From assembly GCF_002835735.1 (NCBI RefSeq), contig NZ_PISD01000066.1, forward strand, positions 29,078-93,077: a DNA stretch of 64,000 nucleotides. Direction: 5' to 3'. Source of the DNA: Cytobacillus horneckiae (lineage in GTDB: Bacteria > Bacillota > Bacilli > Bacillales > Cytobacillaceae). Within the stretch, counting starts at the first letter, position 1, and each line of letters opens with the position of its first letter. Position numbers and translations under genes: made by a program. Below the pieces are notes generated by a model that saw only the letters and a program-made list of their open reading frames with translations, did no database searches and was not told the DNA's origin. This document shows, one piece after another, positions 19,829 through 26,520 of the stretch.

Positions 19829-20568
19829 GGCGCAGAAAGAAACCGGAAAAACAAAAAAAAGGTGCTCCTGTGTGGATGGTTACCTATTCAGATTTAGTGA
19901 CGCTTATTCTTGTGTTCTTTATTTTGCTATTTTCTATGTCGCAAATTGATATGATAAAATTTAAGGCCCTTTCAGAAGCATTTAGTAAGCATGCGATTTT
20001 TGACTCGAATTCGTCCATAATACCGCTGGATGAGCCACCTGATTCTACAGAGAATAATGATAATCAGGAAAGAGACAAAGAAAGCCACTCTCTTGATTCA
20101 CTCATTACAGAGGTACAATCCTATCTTGAACTAAATGGCCTTGAAGATGTAATTGTTGCAAATAAAACCGAACGAGGAGTAGTCCTAGTTCTTCAAGAGC
20201 AAGTATTATTCGAAACGGGTGAAGCGGAATTAATTGATGACTCTTTTCCTTTTCTTGATAAATTGGGAGAAATGCTTGCCGCTATGCCCAACTTAATAAA
20301 AGTTGAAGGTCATACAGATAGCCGCCCGATTTCTAATTATCGATATCCATCTAACTGGGAATTATCTACAGCACGCTCAAGCAGTGTCATTCGTTATTTA
20401 AGTGAAAATCATGACATCAACAACAGAAGGTTCACTGCAATCGGATTTGGTGATACAAGACCAATTGCAGCAAATGATAACCCGGAAAATTGGGAGAAAA
20501 ATCGCCGAGTAGAAATTATTATTGCAGATCCGGAATATACGGAAGAAGTGACTGAGGAGGCATCGTAA
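19825..20568 (+). CDS. motS: Flagellar stator subunit MotS (Na+-type)
   Basis: A MotB-like stator subunit anchoring the motor to peptidoglycan. A basic N-terminus is followed by one membrane helix carrying the ion-binding Asp23 in TYSDLVTLILVFF, a plug/linker region, and an OmpA-type peptidoglycan-binding domain (about 105-235) with VEGHTDSRP and NWELSTARSSSV. 247 aa. Its start codon overlaps the motP stop (ATGA), indicating translational coupling and fixed stoichiometry. No clear terminator follows. Confidence 0.92.
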   Translation: MRRRKKPEKQKKGAPVWMVTYSDLVTLILVFFILLFSMSQIDMIKFKALSEAFSKHAIFDSNSSIIPLDEPPDSTENNDNQERDKESHSLDSLITEVQSYLELNGLEDVIVANKTERGVVLVLQEQVLFETGEAELIDDSFPFLDKLGEMLAAMPNLIKVEGHTDSRPISNYRYPSNWELSTARSSSVIRYLSENHDINNRRFTAIGFGDTRPIAANDNPENWEKNRRVEIIIADPEYTEEVTEEAS

Positions 20569-20797
20569 ACGGTGAGCTCTTTAGTCTTTTTTTTATTTGA
20601 GAGGGCAAGGGAAGCAGGAAAAGAGGAAGTTCTCAAATTGGAGAGGTGAGGCTAATGATTTTATAAGCGATAAATCTGTTTAGACTAACATTCAAGAGCA
20701 ATATTATTTATGTTCATCCAAACACTTCCCACCGCAAAGTAAAGAATGCCTAAAAAGCCATAGACTGGAAAATAGACATTCTAACTTATTGATTAGG

Positions 20798-21952
20798 TTA
20801 AGCTCTACTTCTAAGAGGATATAACGCTTTCTCCAATGTGTTAAGGTTCTTTTCGGTAATTTCACTTTTTCTAGGGATAGGCGCATACAGATTGGCCGGG
20901 TCTTCCCATGCTGTTGGCAGCGGTACGGGTGCTTTTTCCTGCCACTCTTTGACCCATTCATCAGGTAAAGCGCCACAACAGTTTGAGTTTTCAGTCATCT
21001 CCATCCAAATATGTGCCCAGGCGCGGGGAACGACTCTCCATAAATCATAGCCTCCACCTCCTACAGCGATCCATTTACCATTGCAGTATTGGTGCGCAAG
21101 TTCATGAGCTAATTTTGGAATCTCTTTATAAATTCGCATTGTTGCTGATAAATGAGTAAGCGGGTCAAGATAATGAGCATCTGCACCATTTTGAGTGAAG
21201 ATGACATCAGGTTTGAAGAATTCAACAACCTCTTTAAATGATGTCCGATAGGCATTGAGCCATGATTCATCCTCTGTAAAAGCATCTACAGGAATATTAA
21301 AGGAGTAGCCATAGCCGTGGCTATGCCCCCGCTCATTTACGTTTCCTGTACCTGGGAAGAGGTAGCGTCCAGTTTCATGTATGGAAAGTGTGCATACATC
21401 TGGGTCATCATAAAATGCCCATTGAACACCATCGCCGTGATGGGCATCTGTATCAACATATAAAACTCTAGCATTATATTTTTCTCTTAAATACTTTATA
21501 GCAACAGAACTATCATTATAAATGCAAAAACCAGATGCTTTTCCTCTAAAGCCATGATGAAGACCGCCACCAAGGTGAAGTGCATGGTCAGCCTTGCCTT
21601 CCATTACATAATCAACAGCAGTCAGAGCTCCGCCGACCAAAAGGGAGCTCGCCTCATGCATTTGCGGGAAAATAGGTGTATCTTCTGTTCCAAGACCGTA
21701 ATTTTCAGCCTTATCTTCCGCCAGTTCTCCCTTGCCTGCAAGCTTGACTGCCTGAATGTAGCCTGGATCATGGATAAGCAGCAATTCCTCATCAGATGCG
21801 GCACGAGGAGGAATAATCTGCTCGTCATTAATAGCGCCAAGCGACTTTAATAAATCAAGCGTTAATTTAAGGCGGACTTGATTAAAGGGATGGTCTGCAT
21901 TAAATCTATAATTTAATAAATCATTTGAGTAAAGAAATACTGAACGATTCAT
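20798..21952 (-). CDS. acuC: Acetoin utilization deacetylase AcuC
   Basis: Class I/II histone-deacetylase-fold zinc enzyme. In B. subtilis AcuC deacetylates and reactivates acetyl-CoA synthetase AcsA. Zn ligands are visible in DTDAHHGDG (Asp and His) and in NGADAHYLDPLTHL (Asp). HLGGGLHHG and GGGYDLW are further family motifs. 384 aa from ATG 21952; an in-frame GTG three codons upstream is too close to the GAGG ribosome-binding site. It follows acuB directly, so acuABC is one operon transcribed away from acsA. Confidence 0.93.
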   Translation of the reverse strand: MNRSVFLYSNDLLNYRFNADHPFNQVRLKLTLDLLKSLGAINDEQIIPPRAASDEELLLIHDPGYIQAVKLAGKGELAEDKAENYGLGTEDTPIFPQMHEASSLLVGGALTAVDYVMEGKADHALHLGGGLHHGFRGKASGFCIYNDSSVAIKYLREKYNARVLYVDTDAHHGDGVQWAFYDDPDVCTLSIHETGRYLFPGTGNVNERGHSHGYGYSFNIPVDAFTEDESWLNAYRTSFKEVVEFFKPDVIFTQNGADAHYLDPLTHLSATMRIYKEIPKLAHELAHQYCNGKWIAVGGGGYDLWRVVPRAWAHIWMEMTENSNCCGALPDEWVKEWQEKAPVPLPTAWEDPANLYAPIPRKSEITEKNLNTLEKALYPLRSRA

Positions 21953-21957
21953 GATGA

Positions 21958-22599
21958 TCACATCCTCGGATCGATGGGCCAGAGTACTTCATGCCCTGCC
22001 TCCCTTAGGTCGTCTACAAGGGAAAGCGGATTCATCGTTTGAACTCTAAGCACAATAATTTTATAATTGCTATCTTTTTGATCAGGGTAAACTAAAACGC
22101 TTTGAATATTTGCTTTGCGATTGCGGATCACCGAGCTTACTTCAAACAGCATCCCTGATTTATTTGGAACCTTCACTTCAATTTGTGAACCTGGCTGGTG
22201 AGCTCCTGTCAATTCAACAAGCGTGTGAAGCAAATCTGTTTGTGTCACGATGCCAACCAGTTTTTCATTATTTAAAATTGGCAAACAGCCAATTCTATGT
22301 TCATATAGTGTTGCTGCGATTTCTTCGACAAAATCAAGCGGATGACCTGTAATGATATCCGTTTTCATCACTAATTTTAATGGGTTATTTACGCCTTCTT
22401 TAAATTTATCTGTATCAAAAATAGAAGGAGTTGCGTCTCTTAAATCTCTGTCTGTAACAAGCCCTACTAAGCTTTTATCCTCATCTACGATAGGAAGATG
22501 CCTAATTCTTTTCTCACGCATGATTTTTAGCGCATCAGCAATACTATGATTTTCTGATAAGACGACGATGTCTGTTTTCATGATTTCTTCAACAATCAT
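21958..22599 (-). CDS. acuB: CBS-ACT protein AcuB
   Basis: A 213-aa regulatory protein with two CBS domains (about 5-60 and 72-130) and a C-terminal ACT domain (about 138-208). Motifs include [29 protein letters not shown] and [22 protein letters not shown] pairs usually bind adenine nucleotides and ACT domains bind amino acids, so it probably senses a metabolite; its exact role in acetoin/acetate use is unknown. The ATG has a GAAGGGGG site. Middle gene of acuABC. Confidence 0.92.
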   Translation of the reverse strand: MIVEEIMKTDIVVLSENHSIADALKIMREKRIRHLPIVDEDKSLVGLVTDRDLRDATPSIFDTDKFKEGVNNPLKLVMKTDIITGHPLDFVEEIAATLYEHRIGCLPILNNEKLVGIVTQTDLLHTLVELTGAHQPGSQIEVKVPNKSGMLFEVSSVIRNRKANIQSVLVYPDQKDSNYKIIVLRVQTMNPLSLVDDLREAGHEVLWPIDPRM

Positions 22600-22626
22600 T
22601 AGAATCCCCCTTCTGTTTTTAAAATT

Positions 22627-23258
22627 TTAATACATAAACCGATTCATAAATCGCAATTGATCAAACCGCTGTATTGAATCTTGGTCAATTCTTTTTCCGA
22701 TTTTAACCATCAAACAATTGGCTGGATGAGAACTTATTTCCGGATCATCCGTAGCATACCAAACAAGGCCGCCGGCGTTCATCATCTTTTCCATTATTTT
22801 TCTGTACTCCCATACATTGAGGCCAGTCCCTTTTAAATCCCAGTGCCAATAATATTCAGTCGTGATAATAATATAATCTTCCATCGCATCATCCATCATC
22901 GATACTCTAAGAAGATTCTTTCCAGTACCAGAGCCGCGAAACTCCGGAATGACTTCAATCGCTCCAAGTTCGATTAGATTATCCATTTTCCCCTCTGACC
23001 ATCTTTCTAACGGATCAGGATATAAATAGGTTACATAGCCTACAATGGTATCTCTATCTCTAGCAATGATAATTCTCCCCTCAGGCAAATCCGCTATTTC
23101 AACAAGTGCTTTTTTTGTTGTTCCGGGGGTCTAAACGAAACTAAATCTTTATGAAATTCATAATCTCTTAATAGGTTTGATGGAATAGGACCTTCAATAA
23201 TCAATTCTCCCTTTGGCGTTTTCAATTCCATTGCATTATATGTTTTATGATGTTTCAA
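22627..23258 (-). pseudogene. acuA: acuA (GNAT acetyltransferase), frameshifted
   Basis: AcuA acetylates and inactivates AcsA at its catalytic lysine. The N-terminal part from TTG 23258 reads MKHHKTYNAMELKT... through KDLVSFRPPEQQKK and then stops; the rest (KALVEIADLPEGRIIIARD onward, to 22627) is in another frame. The junction is a run of seven T (23110-23116), A on the coding strand; one extra base would rejoin the frames into a 210-aa protein of normal length and full similarity to AcuA. The GNAT acetyl-CoA site (EFRGSGTGKNLL) is intact. It is either a recent pseudogene, a phase-variable or slippage site, or a homopolymer sequencing error. Confidence 0.85.
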
Positions 23259-23310
23259 TCTATTTCACCGCCTAAAAGCATTTTCATGATAACTCTATTA
23301 TACATAATAC

Positions 23311-23326
23311 CTTAAAGCGCTTTCAT
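23311..23326. promoter_or_regulatory. cre site (CcpA operator) between acuA and acsA
   Basis: Minus-strand ATGAAAGCGCTTTAAG matches the cre consensus TGWAANCGNTNWCA at all but one position. It sits near the likely -35 region of acuABC and about 100 bases upstream of the acsA promoter. In B. subtilis both acsA and acuABC are CcpA-controlled from this intergenic region. Confidence 0.8.
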
Positions 23327-23423
23327 ATAAATATTATATCTATTTTATGACAATTTGAAATTATTCGTTTATTGTTTTAGAATGGTTGTTAATAGAAATT
23401 ATTGTTAATAAATATTTTAAAAA

Positions 23424-23452
23424 TTGTGAAAAGAAAATATTTATACTATAAT
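23424..23452 (+). promoter_or_regulatory. Sigma-A promoter of acsA
   Basis: TTGTGA (23424-23429), 17-base spacer, TATAAT (23447-23452); a short leader precedes the acsA ribosome-binding site AAGGGGGAA. Confidence 0.7.
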
Positions 23453-23487
23453 AATATCAAACAAATATATAAGGGGGAATAGGCAAA

Positions 23488-25206
23488 ATGAAGTTGGAAG
23501 CGCTGCCAGTAATACAAGGTGAACATAATCTTAAAAATTATGAAGAAGAATATAAAAGCTTTGATTGGAGCAAGGCGAAGCAGCAATTTTCTTGGTATGA
23601 GTCCGGGAAGATGAATATGGCCCATGAGGCAATTGACCGCCATGCAGAATCTGATAAAAAAAATAAGGTAGCGCTGTATTACCGTGATGATAAGCGCAAC
23701 GAGAAGTATACATTTAAAGAAATGAAAGAACTCTCAAACAAAGCCGGAAATGTGTTAAAAACAATTGGCGATGTGGAAAAAGGGGACCGGGTATTTATTT
23801 TTATGCCGCGTTCACCTGAGCTATACTTCTCAGTACTAGGAGCGATTAAGCTGGGAGCCATCGTAGGTCCATTATTTGAAGCTTTTATGGAGGGTGCAGT
23901 GACGGACCGCCTGGCAGACAGCGAAGCTAAAGTATTAATTACGACTCCTGAATTGCTTGATAGAGTACCTGCGGATAAGCTTCCTCATTTAAAGCAAATT
24001 CTAGTCGTAGGTGAAAATATTGAGGAAAATGATTTAATTGCAGATTTCAATAAGCAAATGAAGGATGCCAGCAAGCACTTAGATGTTGAGTGGGTAGAAC
24101 CGACTGATGGTCTGATTCTGCATTATACTTCAGGCTCAACAGGCAAACCAAAGGGCGTCCTGCACGTTCATAATGCGATGATTCAGCATTATCAGACGGC
24201 TAAATGGGTGCTGGACTTTAAAGATGAGGATGTTTATTGGTGCACAGCTGATCCAGGCTGGGTAACCGGTACATCTTACGGTATATTTGGTCCATGGTTA
24301 ACAGGTACTTCAAATTTAATCGTCGGTGGAAGATTTAATCCTGAATCATGGTATCAAATGATAGAAGAATATGGAGTCACTGTATGGTATAGTGCACCAA
24401 CTGCTTTCCGTATGTTAATGGGAGCCGGAGACGAAGTTGTTAAGAAGTTTGACTTGAGCTCGCTCCGCCACGTATTGAGTGTTGGCGAGCCTTTGAATCC
24501 AGAAGTAGTTAAATGGGGAGTAAAGGTGTTTAACAAGCGAATCCATGACACTTGGTGGATGACTGAAACTGGTGCACAGCTAATCTGCAACTATCCATGC
24601 ATGGAAATCAAACCTGGTTCAATGGGGAAACCGATTCCGGGCGTAGTCGCTGCGATTGTCGATGATCAAGGAAATGAGCTGCCTCCTAATAGAATGGGGA
24701 ATCTGGCAATTAAGAAGGGCTGGCCTTCTATGATGCATACAATCTGGAATAACGAGCAAAAATATGATTCCTATTTTATGCCTGGTGACTGGTATGTATC
24801 TGGTGATTCTGCTTATATGGATGAGGAAGGATATTTCTGGTTCCAGGGGCGTGTAGATGATGTCATCATGACTTCTGGAGAACGAGTAGGCCCATTTGAA
24901 GTAGAAAGCAAGCTGCTTGAGCATCCGGCTGTTGCTGAAGCAGGTGTGATTGGAAAGCCTGACCCTGTACGCGGGGAAATCATTAAAGCATTTATCGCTT
25001 TAATGGATGGACATGAGCCTTCAGACGAATTAATTGAGGAGATTCGTCAATTCGTGAAAAAAGGCCTTGCCGCACATGCTGCACCACGCGAAATTGAGTT
25101 CCGCGAGAAGTTGCCTAAAACAAGAAGCGGAAAAATCATGCGCCGTGTCCTAAAAGCTTGGGAGCTCGATTTGCCGACTGGTGATTTATCTACAATGGAG
25201 GACTAA
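23488..25206 (+). CDS. acsA: Acetyl-coenzyme A synthetase AcsA
   Basis: ATP + acetate + CoA to acetyl-CoA + AMP + PPi, in the cytoplasm; enables growth on acetate or acetoin products. An ANL-superfamily enzyme of 572 aa. The AMP-forming P-loop is YTSGSTGKPKGVLH (about 213-226), with the TGDSAY-like hinge region and, at the C-terminus, KTRSGKIMRR, whose Lys549 is the catalytic lysine acetylated by AcuA in B. subtilis. It is divergent from acuABC with a shared cre site. Because acuA is frameshifted here, the acetylation switch may be lost. Confidence 0.95.
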   Translation: MKLEALPVIQGEHNLKNYEEEYKSFDWSKAKQQFSWYESGKMNMAHEAIDRHAESDKKNKVALYYRDDKRNEKYTFKEMKELSNKAGNVLKTIGDVEKGDRVFIFMPRSPELYFSVLGAIKLGAIVGPLFEAFMEGAVTDRLADSEAKVLITTPELLDRVPADKLPHLKQILVVGENIEENDLIADFNKQMKDASKHLDVEWVEPTDGLILHYTSGSTGKPKGVLHVHNAMIQHYQTAKWVLDFKDEDVYWCTADPGWVTGTSYGIFGPWLTGTSNLIVGGRFNPESWYQMIEEYGVTVWYSAPTAFRMLMGAGDEVVKKFDLSSLRHVLSVGEPLNPEVVKWGVKVFNKRIHDTWWMTETGAQLICNYPCMEIKPGSMGKPIPGVVAAIVDDQGNELPPNRMGNLAIKKGWPSMMHTIWNNEQKYDSYFMPGDWYVSGDSAYMDEEGYFWFQGRVDDVIMTSGERVGPFEVESKLLEHPAVAEAGVIGKPDPVRGEIIKAFIALMDGHEPSDELIEEIRQFVKKGLAAHAAPREIEFREKLPKTRSGKIMRRVLKAWELDLPTGDLSTMED

Positions 25207-25228
25207 ATTTATATTGAAGTTAAGAAGG

Positions 25229-25272
25229 GCAGTGAGGGAGAAAATCATTATGATTTACCTTCACTGCTTTTC
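25229..25272 (+). terminator. Terminator after acsA
   Basis: GCAGTGA...TCACTGC, extended by inner pairs GG/CC, followed by TTTTCT. Confidence 0.8.
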
Positions 25273-25293
25273 TATTTTCACTATATTAAAAAA

Positions 25294-25317
25294 GAAAAGC
25301 GCCATAATGGCGCTCAG
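25294..25317. repeat. Left arm of a 24-25 bp inverted repeat
   Basis: Its reverse complement (CTGAGCGCCATTATGGCGC followed by TTTTC) matches the plus-strand sequence at 26494-26518 (CTGAGCGCCATAAAAGGCGC followed by TTTTC) almost perfectly. Each arm is itself a small hairpin with a T tail. The pair brackets 1.2 kb containing repeats and the mtnD fragment. Confidence 0.75.
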
Positions 25318-25354
25318 GCTGTATGGAAACTCCTTTCCAAATAGGAAGGGTTTT

Positions 25355-25490
25355 GGATTTTCCGAGGCTTACGCTCGCTTTGAGCACTTCGAGCGTCGAG
25401 CAGCTTCGACGCTACTCACCTTTAGTGTCTCGACTTCTACTCAGAGCAGCGAGATACCCGAGACCATGGAAACTTCCACTCCGCTCCAAC
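25355..25490 (-). repeat. Dispersed intergenic repeat, copy 2
   Basis: On the minus strand it runs from TTGGAGCGGAGTGGAAG to TAAGCCTCGGAAAATCC (25355-25371), one mismatch from the 17-mer in the copies near 4.6 and 61.1 kb. The internal part is longer than in those copies and holds several GTCGA/TCGAC inverted words. Confidence 0.65.
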
Positions 25491-25555
25491 TATTGGAATA
25501 TTGATTTATAAGTATTGACGGAAATTCGTCTTAGCGCATTTTACGCATAACTATC

Positions 25556-25890
25556 CCCATTTTTGATTCCAGTTTCACAGTCTATGACCATTTTCCGCTT
25601 GCCTACACCCAATTTCGGTTCCAGTTACACAATCTAAGACCATTTTTCGCCTACCTACACCCAATTTTGGTTCCAGTTACTCAATCTATGACCATTTTTC
25701 GCTTACCTACACCTAATTTTGGTTCCAGTTACTCAATCTAAGACCATTTTCGCTTGCCTACACCCAATTTCGGTTCCAGTTACACAATCTAAGGCCATTT
25801 TCTGCTTGCCTACACCCAATTTCGGTTCCAGTTACTCAATCTAAGACCATTTTTCGCTTACCTACACTCATCTTTAATTTCAGTTACACA
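25556..25890. repeat. 52-bp tandem repeat array, 6.5 copies
   Basis: Units begin at 25556, 25608, 25660, 25712 (51 bp), 25763 and 25815, with a partial unit from 25867. Each has the pattern CCCAATTT.GGTTCCAGTTA, then CAATCTA.GACCATTTT, then CGCTTACCTACA. Copies differ from each other at several positions, so the array is not brand new. There is no unique spacer sequence, so it is not CRISPR. Confidence 0.93.
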
Positions 25891-26011
25891 AAAAAGGAAG
25901 TATATTCATTACTATAACAACAATCGAATGAAGCAAAAATTAAAAGGACTGAGTCAAGTATAATACCGAACTCAGTCTGCGGTTGCATAAAAAATGTGTC
26001 TAACTTTATCC

Positions 26012-26070
26012 AGGATCTCGACCGTCTCGCTATTCCCACGAGTCGAGCGGACACCACCTCTCCAAATCCA
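26012..26070 (-). repeat. Dispersed repeat, looser relative
   Basis: Minus strand contains TTTGGAGAGGTGG, GCTCGACTCGTGGGAATAGC and GAGACGGTCGAG. It shares GACTC..GTGGGAAT..AGCGA with the copy at 61028-61117. Confidence 0.45.
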
Positions 26071-26160
26071 GCAAAAATTTACTTGTCTTCACTTTATGAG
26101 GTGCTCTGAAGCAGCAAGTAGCTGTTTACTCCTTGTCTTCAATTTGGCTCTATGTTTCTC

Positions 26161-26197
26161 AAAAAAAAATCAACAAGCCGGGCAATCGGCTTGTTGA
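26161..26197 (-). terminator. Terminator after the mtnD fragment
   Basis: Minus strand CAACAAGCCG / CGGCTTGTTG stem followed by ATTTTTTTTT; a strong terminator placed just beyond the fragment's stop codon. Confidence 0.9.
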
Positions 26198-26204
26198 GGT
26201 CATT

Positions 26205-26504
26205 CTATGCTTTCAGTTCTTCTTTTTCATAAACCGGTACCCATCCTTCAGGTGTAACAAATAAGCGAACGGCAACGACTTTGCGATCATCTGCTAAAGT
26301 GAAGTAGTGGCGCGTGTTTTCTGGAACAGAGATTAAGTCGCCGGGATCAAGATGTACCTCGATGAAACGCTCCTCATTTCCTCCTTGGATAATAAACACA
26401 CCGTGGCCGCTTACGATAAAACGGACTTCGTCATCTGTGTGGTGGTGCTCTCTTTGGAAGTTTTTCAGCAATTCATCAAGGTTTGGATTGGGTCTGAGCG
26501 CCAT
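26205..26504 (-). pseudogene. mtnD: Truncated acireductone dioxygenase (mtnD) fragment
   Basis: The 99 codons correspond to the C-terminal cupin part of acireductone dioxygenase, an Fe/Ni enzyme of the methionine salvage pathway. Conserved blocks include LDELLKNFQREHHHTDDEVR, DPGDLISVPENTRHYFTL and EGWVPVYEK, with the HxH...E...H metal ligands intact. The family is about 180 aa long; the N-terminal 75-80 residues are missing. The frame begins exactly in an inverted-repeat arm (26494-26518), without a ribosome-binding site, 16 bases beyond the stop of the PBP gene, and no other mtn gene is nearby. Most likely a displaced remnant; translation by coupling to the PBP gene as a short cupin cannot be excluded. 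Confidence 0.8.
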
Positions 26505-26520
26505 AAAAGGCGCTTTTCTT

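Larger units (their letters stand above)
25207..26204. other. Repeat-rich gene-free kilobase
   Basis: About 1 kb with no supportable gene. In order it holds the acsA terminator, one arm of a long inverted repeat (25294-25317), a dispersed repeat copy in minus orientation, a 52-bp tandem array, a hairpin GACTGAGT/ACTCAGTC (25947-25977), a second dispersed-repeat relative (26012-26070) and the terminator of the mtnD fragment. Confidence 0.75.

Noticed and set aside
25556..25890. Possible CRISPR array
   Set aside because: The whole 52-bp period is repeated with scattered changes; there are no unique spacers between constant repeats and no cas genes.
25994..26197. 67-codon frame in the repeat-rich gap
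   Set aside because: Covers a dispersed repeat and a terminator; no coding character.
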